Positions 1-11,259 of a stretch of DNA of 64,000 nucleotides are shown one piece after another. This stretch comes from Epiperipatus broadwayi (Eukaryota > Onychophora > Udeonychophora > Euonychophora > Peripatidae). The notes below the pieces were generated by a model. The model searched no databases and was not told the DNA's origin. It saw only the letters and a program-made list of their open reading frames with translations. Numbering within the stretch: the stretch's first letter is position 1; each line of letters begins with the position of its first letter. The position numbers and the translations under genes are program-made. Where the stretch lies: the NCBI GenBank assembly GCA_028023455.1, contig JAQFVV010006313.1, forward strand, positions 1,934,992 to 1,998,991. The letters run 5' to 3'.

Positions 1-20
1 GTGTGTGTGTGTGTGTGTGT
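1..20. repeat. (GT)n microsatellite at window edge
   Basis: Pure GT dinucleotide run truncated by the window start. Bases 21-265 that follow are AT-rich with no coding or repeat signal that I can recognise. Confidence 0.95.
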
Positions 21-265
21 TAAGTTTTTTCTCAGAAGGGAGGATGATTTAATTAGACAACAGAGTATTATAACTAATAGATAAAACTAGATAATGTATC
101 CTTACTTGTCATTTATAAAATTACATTCTAGGTTTTCAAATTTACAACTTCTTCACAAATTTTAATGAGCTCACTATTAGAAATACATTTATTTATATAA
201 AATATAAATTGCAATAACCAAATTTGTATAATTACATACATGTCTGCCAATCTCCAAATCAATAA

Positions 266-1110
266 TTTTAATTTATCAAAAAATATATAAAATGTGCTAA
301 CACGCACAAGCACACAAAGCTAAAAACATATAAAGCAAATATATATTATTTTAAAGCTATTCATTAAATGGCTAAGCGCTTTCAAGGTTCAAGCCCTCAT
401 AATCATAGCCGTATTACAAAATATAATAAATTGACTTGGAGTGATGCAAACTTATGCAAATGAAATAATTATGCATTCCATTTCTTGGATATTTTGTAGC
501 AAAAGTCTTTTCTATTGATGGCATTGCCATCTCTAGATATAAAGAAAGCTTTTTTTATCTTTCTTTTTAGATCATGCCGCTCTCTGCATACAACCACTGG
601 ATTTCCCGGTTGACAATCATGCCCAGCTGAAGCACAGTGCTGTGCAAAAACTGAACTATGAGCAGTGTCCAACAATGCTTTATTATAAGAATAAGTGTGT
701 TGCGATAGCCTAGTGGAGAGAGAGGCCCTAGTCTCACCATAATATGATGATCTACAAAATTTTTCAGGGCAGGCAATATTATAGACCACTTGAGGTGTCA
801 GCGAGGGTGGGAGGCAGTCTTTGGTATTATTAATTAATTTGTTAGAGTTAGGAGGTGTGTGAAAACATAACTGGTATTTATTATTGAAAATATTATAAAA
901 ACATTTATGCATACTAGGCAGGTAAGGGAGTAGGAGTCTTTGCTTGTCAATGTTAGGGACTTTATCATTTATTTTAGAAAAAAACTGTTTTATCCTCCTG
1001 TCAATTACATTCACATCAAAACCAACTTTTATTAGGTCATCCCTATATGATGTGAGGTTAGCTTTTTTATCAGCCTCAAACTTACATAGGTGCATATTTC
1101 TAAACAAAAA
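266..1110 (-). mobile_element. Penelope-like element, 5'-truncated 3' part, left arm of inverted pair
   Basis: Minus-strand copy of a PLE 3' region. It mirrors 1171-2005 almost base for base. The two arms start at the same point in the element (sequence tttttgtttagaaatatgc) and are separated by about 60 bp of unrelated DNA, so this is a palindromic pair with 5' sides in the centre and 3' ends outward. Both arms end near the motif ttttttga. The reverse transcriptase core is absent; only the linker and the GIY-YIG nuclease region remain, plus about 200 bp of 3' flank with a hammerhead-like motif. Confidence 0.8.
360..425 (-). ncRNA. Hammerhead-like motif in PLE 3' flank (left arm)
   Basis: Read on the minus strand, the flank has ggcta...tagcc ends that can pair, a tgattatgag segment where CUGANGA would be expected, a short ggg/cct stem, GAAA, and a palindromic agcgct followed by t. 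This is the order of a type I hammerhead with minimal stem III, but the first core segment does not match the consensus. Call it a remnant or divergent relative, predicted inactive. Confidence 0.4.
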
Positions 1111-1119
1111 TGCTCCCAC
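469..1119 (-). pseudogene. C-terminal PLE polyprotein fragment with GIY-YIG endonuclease
   Basis: Open frame of 216 codons in the left arm. The N-terminal half (DDLIKVGFDVNVIDRRIKQF region) resembles the linker that follows the reverse transcriptase in PLEs. The C-terminal half has the GIY-YIG layout: VVYNIACP, then SSYYGET, then LSTRLSQH with the expected Arg, and an H/C-rich stretch (FAQHCASAGHDC). The nuclease would nick target DNA for target-primed reverse transcription in the nucleus. The usual RT domain is missing, so this is a 5'-truncated copy that cannot move alone. The frame is intact for the part retained, unlike the opposite arm. The first Met lies in the central spacer and is probably fortuitous. 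The PLE assignment rests on motif order, not on a database search. Confidence 0.75.
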
Positions 1120-1363
1120 CCTCTTTCTAATTCACCAACTAACCACAAACTCTCTGGCTTAACCTCGTTTTTGTTTAGAAATATGCACCTATGTAAGTTT
1201 GAGGCTGATAAAAAAGCTACTCACATCATATAGGGACGACCTAATAAAAGTTGGTTTTGATGTGAATGTAATTGACAGGAGGATAAAACAGTTTTTTGCT
1301 TAAATAAATGATAAAGTCCCTAACATTGACAAGCAAAGACTCCTACTCCCTTACCTGCCTAGT

Positions 1364-1861
1364 ATGCATAAATGTTTTTATAATATTTTCAATAATAAAT
1401 ACCAGTTATGTTTTCACACACCTCCTAACTCTAACAAATTAATTAATAATACCAAAGACTGCCTCCCACTCTCACTGACACCTCAAGTGGTCTATAATAT
1501 TGCCTTCCCTGAAAAATTTTGTAGATCATCATATTATGGTGAGGCTAGGGCCTCTCTCTCCACTGGGCTATTGCAACACACTTATTCTTATAATAAAGCA
1601 TTGTTGGACACTGCTCATAGTTCAGTTTTTGCGCAGCACTGTGCTTCAGCTGGGCATGATTGTCAACCGGGAAATCCAGTGGTGGTATGCAGAGAGCGGC
1701 ATGATCTAAAAAGAAAGATAAAAGAAGCTTTCTTTATATCTAAAGATGGCAATGCCATCAATAGAAAAGACTCTTGCTACAAAATATCCAAGAAATGGAT
1801 GCATAATTATTTCATTTGCATAAATTTGCATCACTCCAAGTCAATTTATTATATTTTGTAA
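1364..1861 (+). pseudogene. GIY-YIG nuclease fragment of PLE (right arm)
   Basis: Residual open frame of 165 codons covering only the nuclease part: VVYNIAFPEKF, SSYYGEA, LSTGLLQH, FAQHCASAGHDC. The Arg of the R..H motif in the left arm (LSTRLSQH) is Gly here (LSTGLLQH), which would be expected to inactivate a GIY-YIG nuclease. Upstream coding sequence is frameshifted and interrupted. The extra C-terminal residues compared with the left arm come from a one-base frame change after the SKKW motif. Confidence 0.7.
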
Positions 1862-1915
1862 TATGGCTATGATTATGAGGGCTTGAACCTTGAAAGCGCT
1901 TAGCCATTTAATGAA
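1857..1915 (+). ncRNA. Hammerhead-like motif in PLE 3' flank (right arm)
   Basis: Same motif as at 360-425 on the opposite arm: ggcta/tagcc stem, tgattatgag, short stem II, GAAA, palindromic agcgct. The first core segment is off consensus. PLEs are known to carry hammerhead motifs in their flanks, which is why I flag it. Confidence 0.4.
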
Positions 1916-2005
1916 TAGATATTAAAATAATATATATTTGCTTTATTTGTTTTTAGCTTTGTGTGCTTGTGCGTGTTAGCACATTTTATATATTTTTTTG
2001 ATTCA

Positions 2006-3130
2006 TAATTAGCCACAAAGTATGAACTATTTGCTAATTTTAATTTTATGTAAAAATCCAAACCTTATTACTTTGTGTGTACATTACTAATATGTAATAT
2101 ATTGTAATTGAGAAAACAATAAAGATATTGACATATTTCAATTTAATTTAGAAAATTACCAATATAGATATATTTTAGCTACTCATTGAAATACCTATTC
2201 ATGATTATCTTACTGTAATTGTGAATACCATTCAAAATTACTAGTAGAAACAGTAAGCAAGTATGATCAGATGATGATATTCAAAGATAAGCAATCTCAT
2301 TTTTTTTCTCCTATTCTATCACATTTTTAAGTAAAATTTATCCTTAAGTATTTGTCCTTTTCAAAATATTTGACATAAGAGAAAAGCAGGCAATTTTAAC
2401 TGTTAAAGTATTACATATTAATTTTGATGTGCTTTCATGATTTGTTAATTTTAATAAACAGTTCATCAAGATTATCTCTGATTTTCATATGGTGACATTT
2501 TATTTCTCATTAATGCATGCTATTTTTTAATCAGCTATGTAAAGCCTGTCATCCATATACCCAATAATGTTTTCAAACATCAAAAAATTATGGCATAAGA
2601 AATAAACTTTTTATGAGTCTGCTAACAAGAATAATTTCCCAAAACCAATCCTTAAGTCAAATGAATTTGATTTTTTACATTATTGAACTGTATCATACAA
2701 ATGATGACAATCTCTAGTCATTATGTTCATTTATTTCAGAAATAGAATTAAACAGCTAGTGAGCCTTGTAGATATGATCAAATACCAACTATAATGCAAT
2801 AAGTAATAAATATAGTGGTGTAAATCTGTACACTAAATAAAAGCTTAAATTTTCAAATGTAGACTTATAAAATCGTCACAACATAGTTCATTTCAAAAAA
2901 TAACCATCAGTATTTTACTTGTGTATGCACAACTAATAGATCTTATTATGGGCATATTATAAAATATATTCATCAAAAGCTTGAATTCCTATTTAACTAA
3001 ATTTTTTGATATATTTTTTAGGCCAATATCATATAATTCCAATGGTTCAATCATATTTAAGGAGCTCACAAATAAGTTATTTGCTTTACATTTATAATCA
3101 AATAATTATTCTGATCTATTTATAAATTAC
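2006..3130. other. AT-rich DNA, nothing recognised
   Basis: No open frame, splice-bounded exon candidate or repeat copy was recognised on either strand. Confidence 0.6.
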
Positions 3131-3280
3131 TAAACATCACATGATCACTATTTCTTATGCTAGCACATTACTGTTATTAAAACAGGCAAAACTCTCCATA
3201 CAATAGTGCCACTCAGTGCCAACCAGAGTAATCAATGGATGCCAGGCTTGTGCATAAAATCCATAACTAGTGCCTACTCA

Positions 3281-3339
3281 TTCAATATCCCCAGACTAGT
3301 TTCTGGTTTGTGGCCTTTGTCAGTGTGGAGCTTTGGATC
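3281..3339 (-). ncRNA. Degenerate type I hammerhead ribozyme, family 3 unit A
   Basis: On the minus strand: stem I strand, CUGACAA core, short stem II, GAAA, palindromic stem III ACUAGU, then C and the other stem I strand starting tggggatatt. Core position G8 is A, which should abolish cleavage. Confidence 0.6.
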
Positions 3340-3440
3340 TGAGAGCACTGCACCTAGAGCTTAGGATCTAATGCAACCCTCCAGCAGCCACCTTTTATCT
3401 CTACTTAACTACAAAACTATGAGAATAAAATTGAAAACAC

Positions 3441-3717
3441 CAAAACCAGCAGGACACACATGACGGGGTCCATCAACATAATGTATATAAAATAAAAATT
3501 AGACAAGCTGAATTCAGGCAACATTCGATGCCTTAAGAGTAACAAAAACACAACATAAAGAACTCAAGAGAAAGCTTTTTTTCTCCTACATATCGGTGAA
3601 CAAGCTTATGCCCAGCAGAACTGTTTAGACACAGGAACAGACATATGCTTACTGTGTAATCCCAATTTTACTGCTGTAATCATTGTTTTTTAATCAATAA
3701 AGTATGCTCTGAAACAC
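3441..3717 (+). mobile_element. 277-bp insertion with 16-bp direct-repeat flanks
   Basis: This segment interrupts family 3 unit A. It is flanked by identical ataaaattgaaaacac at 3425-3440 and 3718-3733, the size and quality of a target-site duplication. Unit B lacks it. An AATAAA lies at 3696-3701 near its right end, but there is no poly(A) tail. I do not recognise the insert; a retroposed RNA or SINE-like element fits best. Confidence 0.55.
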
Positions 3718-4026
3718 ATAAAATTGAAAACACAATATTTTCAATCTAAGCTTAATAGCTTATATAGTCATATGGGTCTGAACCCAGTTAAGTACCCATA
3801 CATTTTTTGTGTTTTTGACTCTTTAACAACCATAGCTACCACTATCCTATTAGGAAGGATTGGTGTTAAACCATTAAATATCTCATGATCACTATTTATT
3901 ATGCTAGCACAATGCTGTTATTAAAACAAGCAAAACTCTCCATACAATAATGCCACTCAGTGCCAACCAGAGTAATCAATGGATGCCAGGCTTGTGCATA
4001 AAATCCATAACTATTGCTTACTCATT

Positions 4027-4083
4027 CAATATCCCCAGACTAGTTTCTGGCTTGTGCCCTTTGTCAGTGAGGAGCGTTGGATC
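4027..4083 (-). ncRNA. Degenerate type I hammerhead ribozyme, family 3 unit B
   Basis: Same layout as unit A, including CUGACAA (G8 to A), GAAA and palindromic ACUAGU. Predicted inactive. Confidence 0.6.
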
Positions 4084-4199
4084 TGAGAGCACTGCACCTA
4101 GAACTTAGGATCTACTGCAACCCTCCAGCAGCCATCTTTTATCTCTACTTAACTACAAAACTATGAGAAAAAAACTGAAAACACAATATTTTCCATCTA

Positions 4200-4570
4200 T
4201 GCTCAGTAGCCAAAGACACCAAAGTGTATGGGTTCTGAACTGGGTTCAGACTCATATGACTATATAAGCTATTAAGATTAGATTGAAAATATTACTGTGT
4301 TTCAATTTTATTCTCATAGTTTTATAGTTAAGTAGAGATAAAAGGTGACTGTTGGAGGGTTGTATTAGATCCTAAGATCTAGGTGCAGTGCTTTCAGATC
4401 CAAATCTCCTCACTGACAAAGGTCACTGGCCAGAAACTAGTCTGGGGATATTGGATGAGTAGACACTAAATAGAGATTTTATGTACAAGCCTTCTGGCAT
4501 CCATTGATTACTATGTTTCGCACTGAGTGGCACTACCGTATGGAGAGTTTTGACTGTTTTATGTATAAAT
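4200..4570 (+). repeat. Retrozyme-like repeat family 3, inverted unit (plus polarity)
   Basis: One partial unit in the opposite orientation to 3136-4200. It is recognisable from ttttattctcatag, the hammerhead-like core at 4413-4438 and the terminal gagagttttgactgttttat, which mirrors the left start. The switch lies around 4215-4245 inside the palindromic hairpin region. Confidence 0.7.
4399..4455 (+). ncRNA. Degenerate type I hammerhead ribozyme, family 3 unit C
   Basis: Plus strand. CUGACAA lies at 4413-4419, a GG/CC-based stem II follows, then GAAA, ACUAGU and C before tggggatattgg. Stem I pairs ctcctca with tgggga. The shared G8-to-A change in all three units suggests it predates their duplication. 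Confidence 0.6.
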
Positions 4571-6296
4571 TAGTTAATATCTATTTTAAAATACAAATAT
4601 TAATTAAGAAACTTTACATTTTTATCTTATTACATATAGAAAATGTTACTTGCTGAATTATAAAGACACTTTTAGTAAACCAAAAACTGTATTAAGAAAA
4701 TAATTCTTAAAAACAAAAAAATTATCAGTAAGATCTGCTCAAAAATCCAAATTTGAAATTTTAATTTTAAATTGCTCATGAAAATTCAATTAATTACAGC
4801 TCTACAGAATAAACATCAAATTTCTTATTAACTGTTTGGTATTAAATACTATTTTATGCTGGAGTAATTTTAACATTGAAGGATACTTTTTAATGACATA
4901 TCCAATATTATAAAATAAAAATTCTTTTAGATTGTGTTTGGAATATTAAAATAATTTTGAAATTTCTATTGGTTTAAAAAACTCTCTATACCATTACTCT
5001 GTCAAAAAAACTTAAGTAAAAGCAAACATTTGAGGTTATAAAAGTAATGACATCTAATAAAAAATAAAAACTTTTGGGGGAAACTTACTGAAGTAAATAC
5101 TAAGTATAAGAACAAATAAGACATGCATAAGTAACAATTTTGATATTGGTAGTCCTTCATGTGTAGATCTGGAACATGCAATATTAAAAATTATCAAATA
5201 ATACTAAACAATGAATTCAATTCTATCCAAGATGTTTCATTTGTGGAATCCTATGCAATTTTATGCTCAGTTAAGTTTACATAAAATTATTTTATCAAAC
5301 TTAATTCAAGACAATTATTTAATGAATAATCAAACTCCTATTGTCATGTTATTAAAAGTGATATCAAATAACATTAACAAATTCAGTACATCAATATTTA
5401 AAAAATGTATATGCATTGTTTATATTTTATTAACACAATTATTACCTAGGTTACCACCATAGTAAATTTAACAGTCAAAGTAAAAATACTACAGAAGCTA
5501 TGTTTTGGGCAGTTTTTCTTGATCTTCCTAAGCCTACATAAACAAATCATTTTTAAAATAAACTTTGTGCCAAATTTAGATATAGTTGTTTTATTGTAAT
5601 TTGCATTGCTTTATATAAAAGTATAATAAGAACATTTTTGATCTGATAAGCATTTTACAATGTCTTACTTCTCAATTTATGAAAGATTTGTATGTTCAAC
5701 ATATGTTTGATTAAAAAAACACTGTAAGTGTAACCATTTAATCATAATTAATTTATGGAAAATTTATATAAAAATATATTCACTATCATTATTAATGTAG
5801 AAGGACAATTCTTCTAAAGGAAGCATGGTAAAAAAAAAGAGAATAAAATAAATATCACAAAGAGAAAACAAAACGTATAAATATGTATAAATTTCATTTA
5901 GAGTTGTTGATGAACTAATATTAACTTACAAAACAACAATCAAAATAATTGGTATGAGAAAAAAACTCTAACCTTTGATAATTTTTTTTAAATTTTTATA
6001 AGATGTATTTTGTTGTGGTACTTATTACTAATCATTCTAAATTTCAGCAATCAAAATATTTTTATCAAGTGTACAATAAGTATAAGGTAGTTTTAAATAT
6101 AAAAAATAATATAAGTAACCAGTAACATATCACTTAAGATGAATTAGTACTGATTTGGTACACTAAATTTTACCTGAGTTATAAACAAAAATGCTATGTG
6201 TGAAAGTTGGCTAATCAATATTAAATACTAATGTTTATTAATTGTCACTTATCCCCACACTCTTGAATATAATTTTATATTTCATTACGGTTTAAA
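4571..6296. other. AT-rich DNA, nothing recognised
   Basis: Short open frames here (for example 5211-5462) have the composition of chance AT-rich translation and no splice or family signal. Confidence 0.6.
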
Positions 6297-6316
6297 TATT
6301 ATATATATATATATAT

Positions 6317-6929
6317 ATGTAATATACAGGGTATGAGCACAGACTTTCACATGACCCAGCCACCCTCCACACTATCTCATAACACACATATGATGAAAAA
6401 ATAAATAATCACCAATACACGCATACCATGCCAAACCAGCAATCACCAGTTGGTCCAGACCACCATCTCCACACATATATGCCACAAGTGCTCAGATATA
6501 TATTGAGATAGCAAATCCTCCCACTTTAATGGACAGGCTTCAATCTACTCTGCACTCCAACTGTCAATCCAATTGAAAATCTGATGATGGAATGCTCAAA
6601 GCCCACCCTGTGGCCGAGATTATTGTCAGACCCATCAGATTTTCAATTGGACGGACAGTTGAAGAGTTGAAGTGCAGAGTAGATTGAAGCCTGTCCATTA
6701 AAGTGGGACAATTTGCTAGCTTAATATATATCTGAGCACTTATGGCATATATGTGTGGAGATGGTGGTCTGGACCAACAGGTGATTGCTGGTTTGGCATG
6801 GGATGCATGTATTGGTGATTATTTATTTTTTCGACATATGTGTGTTCAGGTGTATCAGTGTTATGAGATAGTGTGGAGGGTGGTGGGTCATGTGAAAGTC
6901 TGTGCTCATACCCTGTCTATTACATATAT
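6317..6929. mobile_element. Foldback/MITE-like element with about 270-bp inverted arms
   Basis: Left arm begins tgtaatatacagggtatg; right arm ends with its near complement. The arms (6317-6586 and 6632-6929) pair along almost their full length around a 45-base loop. Ends lie in an (AT)n tract. No coding capacity; the plus-strand ORF in the right arm is a shadow. A related foldback is at 39571-39972. Confidence 0.7.
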
Positions 6930-6982
6930 AGACACAGGTATATATAAACCTGTGTATTTCAGCTATATATATATATATATAT

Positions 6983-7140
6983 TGAAACAGTAGGGTCTGC
7001 TTTGCAGATCTTCATTTCACCTTTTCTCACCTATTTCCTACCCTCATACCTTAGTTTGAACCCCAATCTATCGTAGTGTGTCTGCAATGCGCTTATATAC
7101 TGAAAATCCCACCCAATTTTAAACCACGAGTACAACGCTC
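6983..7140. repeat. About 150-bp dispersed repeat, copy 1
   Basis: Shares long near-identical stretches with 12349-12506, for example gggtctgctttgcagatctt. Both copies abut (AT)n on the right. On the minus strand it has a tRNA B-box-like ggttcaaact, so a SINE origin is possible but not shown. Confidence 0.7.
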
Positions 7141-8003
7141 ATATTATATATATATATATATATATATATAAGTATAACTCATTCCCAAATAAATAAAATA
7201 TTATGGATTATGTATATGTTCACATAATTTAGATTTATTTAAAAGTAGTTTATATAAGTCGTAATTGCACACACACTATGATATGTATTTCAAAACTTAT
7301 GATAAAATTATAAATCATTAGTTAGAATTGTTTTGTTTGAATCTGTTTACAAAAATATATTACAGTCATAATATATTTTTAATTTAAAATAAAATTCATA
7401 TTCGTTTAGTAGATAGATTCAAATATTGCAATTTAAAAGTAAAATAATTCCAAATATTTATGTTAAAATAAATGAGGGTGAGTAGAAACAATAATTTTAA
7501 TTATTATCTAAAAAAACAGCAGATTTCCACTTAAGGTTTTCTTTCAATTTAAAAAAAAAGTTATTTTAATTAAACCAAGTATGTAATTCAAATGTCGACA
7601 AGGAAATTAACAATAGAAATTAATTAAAATTTTGTTGAATTCCTTTACACATTCAGATAGAATTGATTACAGTGGATAAGCAAAGTCCAAAGTATTTTTG
7701 TAATGCTCCAGGGCAGTTGTATTGTTCAATTCCACTATAAAAAGGAGGGTTTTCTTTTGTTCTGGATTCTAGTGATTTGCTAATGAAATGTTTCTAATCG
7801 AAATTATTCTAGTGATATTTCAGCAAATGTATCTAGTGAAAATATTCTAGTAAAAATATTCTTTGATCAAGATTTCAAAAAAATATTTTCTTGACAATTT
7901 TAGCTAGGTGCCTGTGAACTTAAATTTGAATCCGAGTTTTTGTCTCCAAATTAATTGACCATGAATCACCCAATCTTTAAAGTTGCTAACCTTGACATGA
8001 CAG

Positions 8004-8190
8004 GGTAGAACTGGCAAGAAGGCTATTTCCTCTCGTGAATGGCTGGCCGCTGCTCTAGAACATCGAAAGCTATCACATAAGGAACCCCGGAACTGTTGCT
8101 GCTGCCAAAAATATGAACAATTTCAGAGTTTGCTGCTGAAGTGTATAAAACCTGCCGACCATCAATCTACCTCAAAATGCTTCTCCAGAG
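8004..8190 (+). CDS. Candidate internal exon, unknown protein
   Basis: A 187-bp segment is bounded by a 3' splice site (ttgacatgacag) and a 5' splice site (cagag/gtaacc). It is open in one frame and less AT-rich than its surroundings. The translation starts GRTGKKAISSREWLAAALE and has a four-cysteine run (RNCCCCQKYEQF). The exon ends in phase 1. The copy at about 17900-18070 keeps most of the frame but has lost the acceptor AG and gained a stop, so selection may have acted only on this copy. No family recognised. A chance ORF cannot be excluded. Confidence 0.45.
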
Positions 8191-8931
8191 GTAACCCCAA
8201 ATTAACCCAAGAGCTATTGTGATTCCTAACTAACATGCTATAGCTATTTTAAATTGTTTTCTTTCATTTTACTAAACTTATTATGTATGCCTCTAACATG
8301 TTCTAATATAATCAACAGTTTTGCTTTCTATCCTTGGGTTAATATTTTTTATTAATTAATCTTTCTTTTATTTTATTGTGATAATGTGTCAGAATAGTCT
8401 TTGACCGAGTGAATTATTCCCTTTGTTGAAAGTAAGATGCCGCTATTGAGGCATATTTTAAATTTATAAATAATTCCCAATTTTATTATCTTGCAAAACA
8501 CTCGTACGGGGGATATTCTAATCTTCTTTAATATATATAAGAATTAAATAGTTTAAAATCTACATTTTATTGATTTTAACCTAATATGAGAGTATGTGCG
8601 AGGTCAATGATTAAAATGTGCCACAAATGCATAATTGCGTAAATAAATCTATACTTTCTTTTCAAACCCACAAGCATGCATTTTCCTATTTGAAATTCTG
8701 TATTCTACTTTAATTTCAAAGTTCATCATTGACATCGAGAATGTGTTGACCCTTTTAAATGAATTTCTGGGAATTTGATTGGGCATTTTTCTCAATCCAA
8801 GTAAACCCATTTTGTATGTTTTATATACATTAGTCTAGTATTGCTGGTAAATAAATTGGTAGTTGAGACTGCTTTGTTTTCTTTCCAAGGATTTTAAATG
8901 GCCAAGTCCATTCCTTTTTCATTTCCTGCAG

Positions 8932-8967
8932 TTCCCAGGCAGAGTGCATACTCAAATGTCACACTTG
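8932..8967 (+). CDS. Possible short exon downstream of 8004-8190
   Basis: The sequence tttcatttcctgcag precedes it and g/gtaatt follows. Its 36 bases continue the phase-1 frame of the upstream candidate without a stop. In copy 2 of the module both splice signals are changed (cag to cgg, gtaatt to ggaatt). Very short, so weak evidence alone. Confidence 0.25.
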
Positions 8968-9488
8968 GTAATTAGACACAGCTATCACCCAGCCGCTAAG
9001 TTGTGGACTAGTTCAAATTTTGGCTGTCCATGACAACACATTCCTATGGGTCAGCGGCGAGATGCCCTCCATAGTCATTTCAAATATTTCCCATTTATTT
9101 TACAAAGCATCTGTGATTTAAATGTATCACAACCTCCTTCCTTTAATAAATTCATTATCAGTAATACTGACCTCCCAATGTAACTTTAATTATTATTATA
9201 AAATAAATGCCTTGATCACATCCCCATGTTATTGCTTAGTAAGCTTTTGTCCGTGCTATTCTCGAAATCAATAAATATTTTATAACACTTAATTTTCAAA
9301 TATTTTATTAAACTTCTATAATTACTCAAAGCACCTCACACTTGTTTCCATCTCGTTTAAGCACATTATCATAATACTATTAGCCCAAGGGATAGAATAT
9401 AGTTTCTTTAAAACCTTTTGTAATTATATGGAATGTAATGCTAACATTTATTTAATATGCACCCCTGTCTCATATAAGCAGACAGTGG

Positions 9489-9490
<2 letters not shown>

Positions 9491-9580
<90 letters not shown>
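9491..9580. repeat. (AT)n microsatellite within module copy 1
   Basis: About 45 AT units. It corresponds to the site occupied by the 8.4-kb satellite in module copy 2. Confidence 0.95.
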
Positions 9581-9584
<4 letters not shown>

Positions 9585-9945
9585 AGTCTTTGAAATCATT
9601 TAAAACTAATTTTGATCTTTTATTTTATTGATTTCTATCACTGTCTCAGTCTATGTATCTATTTACTACATTTCTTTTGTACATCCATAGACATTAATTA
9701 GCAACCCAAACTTATCTTAGTATAGTGTTTTTGTTTCTCCCTGACCACCAGGCACTGGTAAAAGGTTATGCTAGTAGTAGCATCAGATGCATTATCATGT
9801 AGGTGGCACTGTGAAATTTAGACTTTTGATTCGAACTTAGTATATCTAGAAGGCAACTCCTCCTAGAGTGTTCACTTTTGTGTGTGGGTTTGAATTCTGC
9901 AGTGTGTTAGCGAGATAGATGATTCTGACTGTTTCATATATTTTT

Positions 9946-11255
9946 TCCAGGTCCATGGTGCCCAAAGTGGGACCTCAATTATTTAAATACCCACATCCAT
10001 GTAGATCTTAATTATTTAAACACTCACATCCCTGTAGCTTAATTTTAGCATTTTGTTCATATTTAATCACCCAAATCCCTTACACTTTGATATGTATAAT
10101 ATTTTCAAACTCTATATTATCTATATTGTTTATTTGTATATATATTTCATATATTTTGTTTGACTCAGGCATTCAATTATGTATACTATATAATCTAAAC
10201 CTGTCCAAACTTGCTATAGTGCGATACGAGATATTTGCATTTATTGTTTCATTCAAATCACACAATGTACGCATGGCATAAATTACTGAAATATTGTCCC
10301 AGATGTAATATTGTGACAATCTGTATATTTCAAATTTTGTTTTTGTGTCAAAATAAAGTTTATTGGCTCAACACGCAAGATAGCATAATAATAATTTTGT
10401 ATGGTAATGACCTAGATATAATAGGCTATCGTATGGAATTCAGAAATATAATCATAAATAAAATTTTGTAATCAAAAAAAATGTGAATGTTTTAATGAGT
10501 GCCCATAGTTAAATGGAATAATTTAAAATTAATTTTGGGAAGCTAACAGTCTATGGATATTTTTAACTGGTGACATGGTGCCCGGAAGTGACTTCACTAA
10601 ACGGAGTTACTTCTAAAATAAATTTTGTCACTAGGCTAAATTCTTTTCTATATAACGTTTTTTTTCAATCTGTATAAATTTTTCTTAGACCAAATAATGA
10701 GACGTGAATCGGATCAATAATTATAATGTAAATAAATATATATGTATGTTAATCTTAAATAAGAAGAAACAAAATAAGTATACCCGGATCTAGCGAATGT
10801 TAATATATATAAATAAAATTGCTTGCGTTTAAAAATATATATACGTTAGTGAAATAATTTGACAGGTAGCATTTAAGAAATTTTCAATATATACGGGCAG
10901 TAAAATATATATATATATTAGTAGCAGATTTAAGCATGAAATTTTGGCAGTAGTAAAAGGGCAGTAGTTGGGTTTTAAAGATAAATGTAAAAGCAGCAAT
11001 TAGGCCAACAGAACCGAGAGGGAGATAGCTGATTAGCCATTAATAAAATTTGAAATCAAATATAATAATCATCGCAGAAAGTCAAACAAGGAAAATATAA
11101 TAACAATAATATTTTAACTATATTAGACTTAGTTAGTTCAACTGTAAAATAGTTTAAGTGTTTTTTTTAATCAGTGCTGCTTAATTGATATATTAAATAG
11201 TTAGCAATAAAATAGTAAAAAAAATAATAAAAAAGGTTAGCATCATAATCATCCA
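9946..11255. other. AT-rich DNA with one short tandem duplication
   Basis: A roughly 32-bp imperfect tandem repeat (aattatttaaa... twice) lies at about 9977-10040. No supported gene. Chance ORFs at 10087-10471 show no coding character. Confidence 0.5.
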
Positions 11256-11259
11256 AAGC

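Larger units (their letters stand above)
1171..2005 (+). mobile_element. Penelope-like element, 5'-truncated 3' part, right arm of inverted pair
   Basis: Plus-strand mirror of 266-1110. It carries the same linker, GIY-YIG region and 3' flank. Compared with the left arm it has a 2-base deletion in the linker (around 1217) and a change near 1300 that puts a stop in the frame, so the copy is dead. The two arms differ by scattered substitutions, so they have diverged since formation. Confidence 0.8.
3136..4200 (-). repeat. Retrozyme-like repeat family 3, two tandem units (minus polarity)
   Basis: Two tandem copies start at about 3136 and 3886 with the shared sequence catgatcactattt. Net period is about 440-450 bp after removing a 277-bp insertion (3441-3717) from the first copy. 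Each unit holds a degenerate hammerhead motif on the minus strand and the TATGGGT...ACCCATA hairpin. The units share an overall plan with the 409- and 412-bp satellites elsewhere in the window. Confidence 0.7.
7171..9945 (+). repeat. 2.8-kb duplicated module, copy 1
   Basis: Matches 17066-19380 and then 27805-28113 through most of its length, with substitutions and small indels. The match starts just after an (AT)n tract at agt(a/g)taactcattccc and ends near the motif ctgactgttt. It contains a 90-bp (AT)n tract at 9491-9580, exactly where copy 2 carries the 409-bp satellite. It also holds an exon-like ORF with intact splice sites. It could be a segmental duplication of part of a gene or an unrecognised element. 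Confidence 0.8.
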
